From the IMG/VR virus record IMGVR_UViG_3300046371_000258, positions 1-29,708 of that record: 29,708 nt of DNA. One strand, given 5' to 3'. A program made the position numbers and the translations under genes. Positions 7,306 to 15,151 of the stretch are shown here, in pieces. A model generated the notes under the pieces. The model made no database searches. It saw only the letters and a program-made list of their open reading frames with translations, and was not told where the DNA came from. This DNA is from a virus. The number at the start of each line of letters is the position of its first letter. Position 1 is the stretch's first letter.

Positions 7306-7651
7306 GAGACTTTTTCTCCTTTATTTCGCTATTCCACACATTATCTATGTCTCGTTTAATTCTTGCTCTTTGGTCATTTAGAATATAAACAAGTCTTGCA
7401 TATTGAATAAAGTCATCATGAAAATTCTGTTCTTTTTCTAGTTTTCTTTTTGCATCTTCAATTAACCATAACGAACTATTTAACTCTTTTAAATGTATAT
7501 ACAAATATCTTGAGATTGTACTGTTATATTCTTGATACGCATCAGAAAGTCCTCTGAGTTCAATATCAACATCTAAACCTTTTGATTTTTTAATTTCTAA
7601 TATGGAGAGTTTGTCAAAGAGTTCTCCAACACTGACATCTATTTTAGGCAT
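7283..7651 (-). CDS. DUF6165-like protein
   Basis: 122 residues beginning MPKIDVSVGELFDKLSILEIKK. The start motif (VSxGELxDKLxILEIK), the later LKELNSSLWLIEDAKRKLE and ARLVYILNDQRARIKRDID match what I recall of DUF6165, a helical family found beside glycosyltransferases in bacteria and phages. Biochemical role unknown. It lies between a GT9-like glycosyltransferase (8-nt overlap) and a methyltransferase, consistent with that association. Confidence 0.78.
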   Translation of the reverse strand: MPKIDVSVGELFDKLSILEIKKSKGLDVDIELRGLSDAYQEYNSTISRYLYIHLKELNSSLWLIEDAKRKLEKEQNFHDDFIQYARLVYILNDQRARIKRDIDNVWNSEIKEKKSHDGNQEK

Positions 7652-8420
7652 TATATATTTTTACTCCTCTTGCTTTTGCACGAACAAAATGGTGAGAAAC
7701 ATATCCACCAGTTGTATATAAATGTATGTCTTCTGGTTTATGATATAGATTCGCCATATGTAGAAATCCACTATCGATACCAATATGCCCATCTGCTTTT
7801 GCCATAGCATAACCTATTGCTTGTATGCTATCGTTCATATCTGGTATACTTGCTTCGCCACCAACTCTGACTATTTCATATCCTTGTTCTTTATATCTAT
7901 TTTCAATAATATTTATCTCTGCCTCAGGTATGCTTCTACCAGGGTCAGTTGTGTCCCATTGAGCAGTTACAAACTTACTAGGAACAAATACAGCATACTC
8001 TTCTTTTGCTTGAAGTAGTGGATAATCTTTTAATAATAATTCTGAAACATCTAGTGGTAAAGGTATCGATGTTGGTGGGTCATTTGGGTGCATGTCTACA
8101 GTATCTTTATAGTAATACGTTTCTGCATCGTAACCATTTTCTTTTAAGTATGCTAACCACTCATTTTCTGGTAAGTCTTCAACATCATGGTCTTTATATG
8201 TAACAGTATCTGGAAACAAACTAATGATTTCTGGCCAAGATTGTTGCTTTCTTGGTTTATCGTTTTTATCAGCAGTAAGGTGTATTGTCACTTTATCATT
8301 ATGTAACAAACTATAAAGATGACCTAATAGAACACTATGTACTCTATCGCCAAGTCCTGGTGCAGTAAATGGTCTATCACCATTTCGCATACTTTTAGAA
8401 CGTAATGCTAAATGTTTCAT
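7644..8420 (-). CDS. GT-B glycosyltransferase, GT9/heptosyltransferase-like
   Basis: 258 residues. The C-terminal half has the nucleotide-sugar site of the heptosyltransferase family: IGYAMAKADGHIGIDSGFLHMAN (about 202-224), where a conserved GxDSGxxHxA-type motif is clear. The N-terminal GLGDRVHSVLLGHLYSL resembles the acceptor-domain start of GT9 enzymes. It is shorter than bacterial heptosyltransferases (about 320-350 aa). Its start overlaps the cytochrome c stop by 4 nt. It probably builds or decorates an LPS-like or capsule glycan. Confidence 0.75.
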   Translation of the reverse strand: MKHLALRSKSMRNGDRPFTAPGLGDRVHSVLLGHLYSLLHNDKVTIHLTADKNDKPRKQQSWPEIISLFPDTVTYKDHDVEDLPENEWLAYLKENGYDAETYYYKDTVDMHPNDPPTSIPLPLDVSELLLKDYPLLQAKEEYAVFVPSKFVTAQWDTTDPGRSIPEAEINIIENRYKEQGYEIVRVGGEASIPDMNDSIQAIGYAMAKADGHIGIDSGFLHMANLYHKPEDIHLYTTGGYVSHHFVRAKARGVKIYNA

Positions 8421-8851
8421 TGTAAAGTGTCAATGTATGCTTGTATATTCTCCATATCTTGTGTTGATAAGTTTGCGGCCTGTCCCCACATAAGAGCAGA
8501 CTGTGGACCTCTTGTCTCGCCATCTTTATATTGTTGTAACATTTTAACAATAGAAGTACTACCGACTAGTTTAGGGCCGATACCACCTTCTCCTTTCATA
8601 CCATGACACATATTACAGTTTACATACAACTTACTACCTTTATCGGCAGGTGTTTCTGTTTGCATTGCAACTCGTTTTGCTTCCATTTGCTCTGCAAAAG
8701 TTCCGTACTTTTTAGTATACTCTTCGTAACATTCTCCGTAACAACCGTGAACATCTGTATATCCTTTTACTTCTGCGTTCATTATAGTTGTGTATAGTAT
8801 TCCACCAATACCTAATAAACTAACTGATATCATTGCGATACTAAATTTCAT
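8417..8851 (-). CDS. Membrane-anchored c-type cytochrome
   Basis: 144 residues with one N-terminal hydrophobic segment (about 4-24) acting as signal or anchor, a Cys-containing linker (HGCYGECYEEY, C37 and C41), then a class I cytochrome c domain. CNMCH at 79-83 binds haem covalently, GPKLVG at 92-97 follows, and M121 in SALMWGQAANLS is the likely axial ligand. The domain would face the periplasm and needs host Ccm maturation. The linker resembles that of proteobacterial monohaem cytochromes. A methyltransferase gene separates it from the alternative oxidase gene, and its own stop overlaps the GT9-like gene by 4 nt. GGGAGAG precedes the ATG. Confidence 0.92.
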   Translation of the reverse strand: MKFSIAMISVSLLGIGGILYTTIMNAEVKGYTDVHGCYGECYEEYTKKYGTFAEQMEAKRVAMQTETPADKGSKLYVNCNMCHGMKGEGGIGPKLVGSTSIVKMLQQYKDGETRGPQSALMWGQAANLSTQDMENIQAYIDTLQ

Positions 8852-8852
8852 T

Positions 8853-9530
8853 TTATCTCTCCCATTTTACGTAGATTCTTGCACCATCTGGCATAACCTC
8901 TGTTATATTATAATTATGTTTGTTAGCAAATTCAAACTGTTTTGCCACTGTCCATGGATAAAAATTTGGCATTGCTAATAACCCTTTTTGTCTTAATTCT
9001 TTTCTTGATTCACTTAATTCTTTACCTAACTGTCTAAGTGAATCAGTTTCTAATAATTTAGGACTTCTTTTGTAGACATCTTTTAATTTGCCAAAGTGGT
9101 CTGCATTACCTGGATTTAATCTCCAGAATATACTAGACTTCTCTTTCATATGTAGTACTAAGTTTTCTACTTGTTTTGATATCAAGTCTTCACTACCAAA
9201 GTTAATACTACCAAGACAAACTGCAACATCAAATCTTTCATCTGATTTGAAGTCTTCAATTGCAACAACCTCGTCTGCACCAATATCTGTTATGTCGATA
9301 CCATAAACGTTATTAAGATACTGCTTCATTGGTTGTTCGCCACAACCAACATCTAGCACTCTAGCATCTTTGTCAATTTGTGTAGAAAGTCTTTCTGGTC
9401 TTGTCCAACTTATTCTCCACTCGTAGTCTTCTTTTGGTTGTTGCTGTCTGGCAACATCTAACATCTTTTGTGTTTTAGGCCAGACGTGTGTAAAATATTG
9501 TGTTAATTTTTCTCTTTCGTTACTATCCAT
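8853..9530 (-). CDS. Class I SAM methyltransferase-like protein
   Basis: 225 residues from MDSNEREKLTQYF. ARVLDVGCGEQPMKQYL (about 57-73) is a clear SAM-binding motif I; VYGIDITD is motif II; FDVAVCLGSINFGSEDLI is motif IV. The C-terminal half is unrecognised. The start is uncertain: ATGs at 9569 and 9557 would overlap the oxidase gene by over 30 nt, while 9530 has GAAG nearby and only an 8-nt overlap. It lies between alternative oxidase and cytochrome c, but nothing links it to respiration; a glycan or quinone-type substrate are both possible. Confidence 0.82.
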   Translation of the reverse strand: MDSNEREKLTQYFTHVWPKTQKMLDVARQQQPKEDYEWRISWTRPERLSTQIDKDARVLDVGCGEQPMKQYLNNVYGIDITDIGADEVVAIEDFKSDERFDVAVCLGSINFGSEDLISKQVENLVLHMKEKSSIFWRLNPGNADHFGKLKDVYKRSPKLLETDSLRQLGKELSESRKELRQKGLLAMPNFYPWTVAKQFEFANKHNYNITEVMPDGARIYVKWER

Positions 9531-10128
9531 TTTTTCTTCTATATGAGGTATTGCCATCTGCAAGACCATGATTTACTTTACTGTGATGTTCTTCATCTGC
9601 TCTTACTTTCATAATTAAATCTGAAAGTTTAGCAGACTTTTTCATCTTGTAATACTTGATTGCTAATTCTGGTGCTGGTACGTTTTCTACTTCTCCGTTT
9701 TCTACCATTGCTAGATAATCAGTATAACTTCTTACTGCTTCTTCTTCAAAGTAACCAATCATTCTATGAGCAGTTTTATAATCTATCATGTATAAAATCA
9801 TATAGAAAATAAAAAATAATGCTTGAGCAAATAAGACTAAGTATCTTTCAAACCAATTAGGGTTTGCTATCTCAATAAAAAACATTAGATGCATTCTTTC
9901 ATTCTCTGCTTCTGCTAACATTTCACGAATGTCAGGTCCATATCCAGTTTTCATCTTACGCAGACTTTTCATATGTAACCACATACCACCAACCATGCCG
10001 GGAACACCAGCGACTGTTTCTAAGACAACTGCTCTATGTCCATATCTTTTTGCAAAGAAAGTATCTGCAAAAAATCTAAAAAACTTTGTCATTGCCATTG
10101 CTAATGAGTTTCTTATTCTGGTAACCAT
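9523..10128 (-). CDS. aox: Alternative oxidase (ubiquinol oxidase, di-iron)
   Basis: 201 residues covering the whole alternative oxidase core. All four ligand motifs are present: LETVAGVPGM (E37), NERMH (E77, H80), FEEEAVRSYT (E129) and ADEEHH (E179, H182). A hydrophobic stretch (about 96-116, YLVLFAQALFFIFYMILYMID) is the monotopic membrane anchor. The enzyme oxidises quinol and reduces oxygen to water without pumping protons. The related plastid-type oxidase (PTOX) is known in cyanophages. Near a cytochrome c and a TctAC transporter, it suggests control of respiratory electron flow. No key residue is missing, so it should be active. Confidence 0.93.
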   Translation of the reverse strand: MVTRIRNSLAMAMTKFFRFFADTFFAKRYGHRAVVLETVAGVPGMVGGMWLHMKSLRKMKTGYGPDIREMLAEAENERMHLMFFIEIANPNWFERYLVLFAQALFFIFYMILYMIDYKTAHRMIGYFEEEAVRSYTDYLAMVENGEVENVPAPELAIKYYKMKKSAKLSDLIMKVRADEEHHSKVNHGLADGNTSYRRKNG

Positions 10129-10733
10129 AAATACACCTTTACTTGTTTTTCTTCGTATTGCCCGACATGTCTACCGCCAGTGATACTAAAAATATTTTCT
10201 GGATATTCTATTTCTAAAACATCACATATATCGTAAGTGCTTTCACACTCTGTAATATTACTTTGATTATAATAAAGAAAAGTTTGCAGTTCTTGAGATT
10301 CATTCTGAATATTTAAGAACATCATTTCATCATCTATATAATGTTCGTAATTCGGATATGTAATATCCCAACCACCCGCTTCTTTCCACCAATTAAAACA
10401 AAGAATAGGTTCACGATAAACTAACAACATAGGTTGTTTGTGTTCTTTTAGTTGAGATAATTGATATGCAAAATCATGTGATTTTATTATCTTCAACCCT
10501 TTACTATTCTTTTTAAATGGTTTGTCCCATTCTAACCTATTTGTCGAATACGGTTGATTCACTCCAAAGTATTCGCCAAAATGCATAGGTGATTCTTGAC
10601 CCTTTCGAGTATAAGAATTATTTTTTTTATAATCAGAAGTATTTATATCAGGCGAATAATAGAAGTCTCGAACAACACCAGACCATCTACTGCCTGGTGC
10701 TCCTGTGACTAATAAGTATTCGCAATCTATCAT
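10113..10733 (-). CDS. P-loop sulfotransferase-like protein
   Basis: 206 residues. YLLVTGAPGSRWSGVVRDF (GAPGSRWS at 11-18) is a P-loop-like motif resembling the PAPS-binding loop of sulfotransferases. KIIKSHDFAYQL and MLLVYREPILCFNWW resemble the later strand and the 3'-phosphate-binding RxP region of that fold. Weak similarity only; another P-loop kinase is possible. It sits between the TctC/small-membrane-protein pair and the alternative oxidase, and a second protein with a similar start lies on the other side of tctA (13532-14374). Confidence 0.6.
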   Translation of the reverse strand: MIDCEYLLVTGAPGSRWSGVVRDFYYSPDINTSDYKKNNSYTRKGQESPMHFGEYFGVNQPYSTNRLEWDKPFKKNSKGLKIIKSHDFAYQLSQLKEHKQPMLLVYREPILCFNWWKEAGGWDITYPNYEHYIDDEMMFLNIQNESQELQTFLYYNQSNITECESTYDICDVLEIEYPENIFSITGGRHVGQYEEKQVKVYLWLPE

Positions 10734-10945
10734 TTATCCTTGTCTGATATATCGACTTGGGCACCTTCTTCGGGTTCGTTTAGTAATCTGACAGTTGTCC
10801 ACTTCTTGCCTTTCTTTCCTCGGTCTTTAAGATAATCGTACATATTACCAGCACCATCACCTATACCAATTTTATAACCATGATACCATGCACCTCCTAC
10901 GAGTGCAAGGTATACTATTAACGTTATAAATTGTAAGTCTGTCAT
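10730..10945 (-). CDS. Small single-pass membrane protein after TctC
   Basis: 71 residues starting MTDLQFITLIVYLALVGG. The ATG at 10945 overlaps the tctC stop in an ATGA arrangement; a GTG at 10954 is possible but less likely. One N-terminal helix (about 5-23) is followed by a basic region KDRGKKGKKW and an acidic tail. It sits where a TctB subunit could lie but is far shorter than TctB (about 150 aa, four helices) and shows no similarity to it. It could be an accessory subunit or an unrelated phage membrane protein. Confidence 0.75.
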   Translation of the reverse strand: MTDLQFITLIVYLALVGGAWYHGYKIGIGDGAGNMYDYLKDRGKKGKKWTTVRLLNEPEEGAQVDISDKDK

Positions 10946-12099
10946 TGTCCACACACGATAAATGTATTCGGAACAACATCACAAGTGTCTCCGTCTTGTA
11001 CCATTAAACTAGGAGAAGGTTCTCCTATGTCAAAATCATCTTGGTACAACCAAGTCTTTAATACTGATTTTAAGTCAAGTGCCTGCTGGTTCCATTTTAC
11101 AAGAAACATCAAACTGTTTGGATTGATAAAACTCATGAGTTTATCTCTAAATGCATTACCGTCTTCTCCGATAACCCACTCATAGTTTCCAACTTTCTTT
11201 TGAATAATCTCTTTTGACTTAGGGTCTGCATTCATTTTTCGTAATGCTTCTCTTAGATATTCTTTATTAGGGTTATCTTTGTGTACCCATAATGCTTTTT
11301 GTAATCCGTCTCGAAAAGACTTCGCAAGTTTGTATGAGTCATAAAAAATACCTTCGGGTTTCTTACCCCACTTTCTCTCAAACAATATCTCAAACTGTTT
11401 GTTTGGATAGTTAGGGTCATCGACATGATTTCCGTCAGGTGCAAGTAATCCATGCGTAAACCAAACAGTTGCTTGTTTAAATGATTCTACGTGTTTTTTG
11501 TATGCCGCTGGATTCTCACGAGTTACATTTAACTCGCCTCTTTTAAATGCAAGTCTTCGTTCATTACCTTTCATTCCTTTGACCCAAATAACATTTTCTT
11601 CCCACCATGCAATTGCACCGTCTACATCATCAGTAATACCACTTTCTAACATAGTGATTGCCATAGTCTCAGGTACTTGACCTGAACCAAATGCAAAAGA
11701 AATCTTATTACAATGTTCTCCATTGAAGTCTTTACATTTCTGACCAAGTAATCTACCTACAATAATTGTTAGGTTCATAAGACCGATTGACTCATAGTCT
11801 CGGTAATCGTAGTCTACATTCTCTTGTAGAAAAGATATACCATTACCACCGTGTGATACCATGACCATGTCATTGAGTCCTTGATATTCATTGTGGAATT
11901 TATTAAATCCACCTATACCTCTTGCACTTGGTAAATGTAATAGACTGATTTTATCACCGTCTAATTGTTTCTCAAGTTCTTTTGCAACAATAGACGCCCA
12001 TACAGAAGTTCCACCACCTACTTTTTGTGGTATCACAAAAGTAAAGTTTGCAAATGCAAACGATGATGCGAACATCAATAATAATAAAAGTTTCTTCAT
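10942..12099 (-). CDS. tctC: Tripartite tricarboxylate transporter binding protein (TctC/Bug family)
   Basis: 385 residues with a clear signal peptide (MKKLLLLLMFASSFAFA, cleavage near residue 17), so periplasmic. The mature start FTFVIPQKVGGGTSVWA is the Bug/TctC pattern, with the GG[GT]T-type ligand loop; it continues with HLPSARGIGGFNKF and MVSHGGNGISF. It is longer than typical TctC (about 325 aa). This subunit captures an organic acid, possibly a di- or tricarboxylate, and delivers it to TctA. It overlaps the tctA stop by 4 nt (ATGA), so both are translated together. The ligand cannot be named from sequence. Confidence 0.9.
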   Translation of the reverse strand: MKKLLLLLMFASSFAFANFTFVIPQKVGGGTSVWASIVAKELEKQLDGDKISLLHLPSARGIGGFNKFHNEYQGLNDMVMVSHGGNGISFLQENVDYDYRDYESIGLMNLTIIVGRLLGQKCKDFNGEHCNKISFAFGSGQVPETMAITMLESGITDDVDGAIAWWEENVIWVKGMKGNERRLAFKRGELNVTRENPAAYKKHVESFKQATVWFTHGLLAPDGNHVDDPNYPNKQFEILFERKWGKKPEGIFYDSYKLAKSFRDGLQKALWVHKDNPNKEYLREALRKMNADPKSKEIIQKKVGNYEWVIGEDGNAFRDKLMSFINPNSLMFLVKWNQQALDLKSVLKTWLYQDDFDIGEPSPSLMVQDGDTCDVVPNTFIVCGQ

Positions 12100-13538
12100 G
12101 TGTACTCCATAATTGTTTTTTTATTTAGACCATAAATAAGTACTGTGATTATTGCAATACAAAGTACAATAAATAATGGTCTTGTTATTAATATATCCAA
12201 ATTGTATAAAGTTGCCATTTGAATAGATAATCCTTCAATTCTATCACTTAATATAAACCCAATTAATAATGCAGGTCTACTAAACTTTCCATATTTGCAT
12301 ATCAATCCAATAACACTCATGATTGCAAGTATCACGTAATCTTCCCAACCACCAGTATATTGAACTGCAGTCCAAATAACAAGTACCGTGAGAGGTATTG
12401 CATAATACACAAACGGTACCTTTGTAATCCTCGCAATCTGTTTATTACAAGATAAACAAATTATACAGACAAGTATTGTAGCACAAAGAAAACCAAATGT
12501 CAAGTGAAAAATAAACTTCTGGTCTTCTAATAAGTCTGGTGTGCCTAACTCAAAATTTAAATAAGCAAACAGTGCCATAAGCATCGCCGCATACTTTGCC
12601 CCCGGTATACCGAATAGCATTGTCGTTATCATTGATGTTGCTTTCTGAGAATTGTTTGCACCTTCAGGTCCTATAACTCCCTTGATATTGCCTTTACCGA
12701 AAGGTATCTTTTCATTTGGGTGTGTTGCAACTGTTTGTCCATATGCTATCCAATCAGCAATCGCACCACCAAGTCCTGGTAATAAACCAATGACTGCACC
12801 AATGAATCCACCTCTAAGTGATAACCAACGATTCTTCCAGACTTCTACGAATGCTTGTTTTGTTTGCCCTTCATTGTCCCACAAAGTATAGTTTGTAAGT
12901 GCTTTGTTTCTTAACCCTGCAATAATTTCGGGTATTGCAAATAGACCTACTGCAACAGGTACAATCTGCACACTGTCTGCAAGATAATACCAACCGAAAG
13001 TAAATCTATCAGATGCATCATATGGATTGATACCTATCATTCCTAACCAGACACCGAATGCAAGTGCAATCAGTCCACGTACCCACCATTTACTTGATAT
13101 GAAAACAACAAAAGTAAATGCTAGTATTGTAAATGCCCATAATTCTGGTATGCCCATATAAAGAACTATATTCTTATAATATGGTACTAAGAAAAAAGTT
13201 AAACAACCCCATATGAGTCCATTTACTGTAGACGAAATGATTGCAGATGATAGTGCCAGATTTGCTTTACCTTGACGTGCAAGAGGATATCCATCAAGCA
13301 TTGTTGTTGCGGCAGAGTTAGCACCAGGAATATTTAATAACACACTAGCATATGAATCACCTGTTGTTGATGCGGCAACTAGTGCCATACAGAATAGTAC
13401 TGCTAGATATGGGTCAGGAAAAAAGTGAAGAAATGAAAATGTTATTACAAGACCTGTCGTAGCACCAGCAGTTGGGATTATACCTATTAATAAACCATAA
13501 ACTGTGCCTAACAATAATATCGCAATTAGTTCTAACAT
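12096..13538 (-). CDS. tctA: Tripartite tricarboxylate transporter large membrane subunit TctA
   Basis: 480 residues, about 11-12 hydrophobic segments, full family length (about 500). Family hallmarks are present in both repeats: GLLIGIIPTAGATTGL (15-30) and GLLPGLGGAIADWIA (251-265); VLLNIPGANSAATT then DGYPLARQGKANLAL (67-96); FGKGNIKGVIGPEGANNS (280-297); TMLFGIPGAKYAAML (306-320). It imports carboxylates using the ion gradient together with TctC and normally TctB. No TctB is present nearby, so the phage may use the host's or do without it. It overlaps the upstream P-loop gene by 7 nt. Confidence 0.95.
   Translation of the reverse strand: MLELIAILLLGTVYGLLIGIIPTAGATTGLVITFSFLHFFPDPYLAVLFCMALVAASTTGDSYASVLLNIPGANSAATTMLDGYPLARQGKANLALSSAIISSTVNGLIWGCLTFFLVPYYKNIVLYMGIPELWAFTILAFTFVVFISSKWWVRGLIALAFGVWLGMIGINPYDASDRFTFGWYYLADSVQIVPVAVGLFAIPEIIAGLRNKALTNYTLWDNEGQTKQAFVEVWKNRWLSLRGGFIGAVIGLLPGLGGAIADWIAYGQTVATHPNEKIPFGKGNIKGVIGPEGANNSQKATSMITTMLFGIPGAKYAAMLMALFAYLNFELGTPDLLEDQKFIFHLTFGFLCATILVCIICLSCNKQIARITKVPFVYYAIPLTVLVIWTAVQYTGGWEDYVILAIMSVIGLICKYGKFSRPALLIGFILSDRIEGLSIQMATLYNLDILITRPLFIVLCIAIITVLIYGLNKKTIMEYT
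12122..12129 (-). promoter_or_regulatory. Possible late promoter box before tctC
   Basis: TCTAAATA on the minus strand (one mismatch from TATAAATA), 22 nt upstream of the tctC ATG and inside the end of tctA. The spacing resembles that of the plus-strand late promoter at 668. Alone it is weak evidence in such AT-rich DNA. Confidence 0.3.
12475..12503 (-). promoter_or_regulatory. Intragenic sigma70-type promoter inside tctA
   Basis: TTGACA (12503-12498), a 17-nt spacer and TACAAT (12480-12475), within tctA about 375 nt before the tctC start. It has the same CTTGACA extension and spacer as the intergenic promoters, and could give extra tctC mRNA. It may be a coding coincidence. Confidence 0.42.
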
Positions 13539-14374
13539 AAATCAATATCTAAAAAGAATCTATCAAGTAGTTCTGTATTTTTTGCAAAGTATTTTGCTAG
13601 TTGACTTTTGTAATTATCAAACTCTGTATCTGTATTTTTACCTTTAAGTAAATCATCATATGAAACTACTTTGACTTTCGTGTATTGTTCTAAGTCTGTA
13701 ATATTTGAGTCTAATATCTCATACTCTTTTAATCCTATTGCATACGTTTTTGTTTGATACTCATGATGTAAATGATTTAGAAAATCACTAGCATTCCAAT
13801 TATATCTGTCTGTATCTTTGAGTGCAAAATATTTTAATGCGACTGTCGATAATGGGTCAAGAAACTCTGAAATAGATTTTAGCATTTGTTGAAAATTATT
13901 CCATGATTGAATTTTTTCTTGATTACTTGGCACACTCCAAAATATTTTTTCGTATGCTTGTTGATTTCTATTTAACATCATCATCATAAAATATGGAGTC
14001 ATATGATAACAAGAGTTTGCGGTTACTTTTTTAAAAAATACTAAATCATCAACATAGTTTTTTTGTCCAGTTGGATTAATTATATAAGTTATTGGACAAT
14101 CACAATGATTTTTAAAAAACTCTATTGGTGAAAATCTTTTGCCAAGTAAAATTGTATTTTCATTCCAATCAGGAAAGTCATTGAACTTTACATGAAGTTT
14201 ATAATTATCAATTCGAAAAGAGTTAGGACTACCAGCATACTCATTTGTTTTCGAACATCTATTATTATCTTTGTTCTGTGTGCCTTCTACTGACCAATTA
14301 TTATCTAATAGTTCAGTAAAGTATGCCCCACCAGCACCAGATGGTGCCAGCATTGTAAAATTAATTGATTGCAT
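13532..14374 (-). CDS. Putative P-loop/sulfotransferase-like protein
   Basis: 280 residues. The start MQSINFTMLAPSGAGGAYFTELL looks like a strand and phosphate-binding loop (APSGAGGAY, 10-18) similar to the start of the gene at 10113-10733. CPITYIINPTG and a helical C-terminal half (DLEQYTKVKVVSYDDLL) would fit the sulfotransferase fold, in which a basic YDDL-like region often occurs. Family assignment is weak. It begins the tctA-tctC translation chain (7-nt overlap with tctA) and follows a glycosyltransferase (14-nt overlap). Confidence 0.55.
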   Translation of the reverse strand: MQSINFTMLAPSGAGGAYFTELLDNNWSVEGTQNKDNNRCSKTNEYAGSPNSFRIDNYKLHVKFNDFPDWNENTILLGKRFSPIEFFKNHCDCPITYIINPTGQKNYVDDLVFFKKVTANSCYHMTPYFMMMMLNRNQQAYEKIFWSVPSNQEKIQSWNNFQQMLKSISEFLDPLSTVALKYFALKDTDRYNWNASDFLNHLHHEYQTKTYAIGLKEYEILDSNITDLEQYTKVKVVSYDDLLKGKNTDTEFDNYKSQLAKYFAKNTELLDRFFLDIDLC

Positions 14375-15149
14375 TCATCAACTCTTCAACATTTTCGCCT
14401 TTGTTTGGTAATTTATCTTTAAGAAAGAAATGTATAAAGTGACATTCGTCTATTTGATTGTTTGCAGTAAATAAACCGTTCCATTTCCAGTGCATCTTTT
14501 GTAAAGGTACACGATACTTTTTAATAAAGAAGTTAAGTAGTGTTTGGTCAGTTGACCACTTCCATGAACCTACACCATCAACAAAATTTTTAAATTCATT
14601 TCGCATCAAAAACTCTTTTGGTGTTTGACCTTGTAAATATGGTTTAAAGTTTTTGTTATTTAAAACTATCATACCCATGTTGCAGAACTCAAACCCTAAT
14701 TCATTTGGTCTAAAATCTAATTCATTACAGTGTAACATTCCATATTGCATTTGTGAATAATTAATTATTTTTCTTTTATACCAATCATCGATTGGCATGT
14801 CTCGTTCTATTACTGCGCCAAAGGCCGCATCTTCACTTACTTCATCAAAGATGTTTGGTGAGTCTGGTCTAATATAAATGTCAGCATCAATAATTGCAAT
14901 CTGGTCATAGTCATCTATGTAATTAAATGCATTCTCTTTTTCATAGATAGGTAGATATCCACCATACTTCATATAAGACTCTTCACTTCTACCAGAATTA
15001 AAAGGGTCTGGTTTTATCCATAGTTGTGGTGTATTCAATACATGGTGTGTGATATCATGTTTTTCACAATAGTTTTTTACTGACTCAATGCAGTGTTCAT
15101 ATAGTTTTGACTGCGGGCCTACCGCAACCTGAAATATCATTCTATTCAT
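14361..15149 (-). CDS. GT-A glycosyltransferase with DAD motif
   Basis: 262 residues. QIAIIDADIYIRPDSPNIF (DAD at 88-90) is the nucleotide-sugar/metal site; FEFCNMGMIVLNNKNF and WSTDQTLLNFFIKKY are the typical later motifs of GT8-like enzymes. The N-terminal SKLYEHCIESVKNYCEKH matches the first helix of such proteins. The start has only a 2-nt gap from the GT25-like gene upstream, and a promoter-like site (15218-15246) lies about 70 nt before it. Confidence 0.8.
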   Translation of the reverse strand: MNRMIFQVAVGPQSKLYEHCIESVKNYCEKHDITHHVLNTPQLWIKPDPFNSGRSEESYMKYGGYLPIYEKENAFNYIDDYDQIAIIDADIYIRPDSPNIFDEVSEDAAFGAVIERDMPIDDWYKRKIINYSQMQYGMLHCNELDFRPNELGFEFCNMGMIVLNNKNFKPYLQGQTPKEFLMRNEFKNFVDGVGSWKWSTDQTLLNFFIKKYRVPLQKMHWKWNGLFTANNQIDECHFIHFFLKDKLPNKGENVEELMNAIN

Positions 15150-15151
15150 AA

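Noticed and set aside
8411-8433. TTGACA with a -10-like TAGCAT at 17 nt on the minus strand
   Set aside because: The -10 matches only four of six bases, and the site lies across two overlapping genes without a leader; too weak to call.
11253-11453. 66-residue minus-strand ORF inside tctC
   Set aside because: Another frame of the TctC coding region, no ribosome binding site, no known motif.
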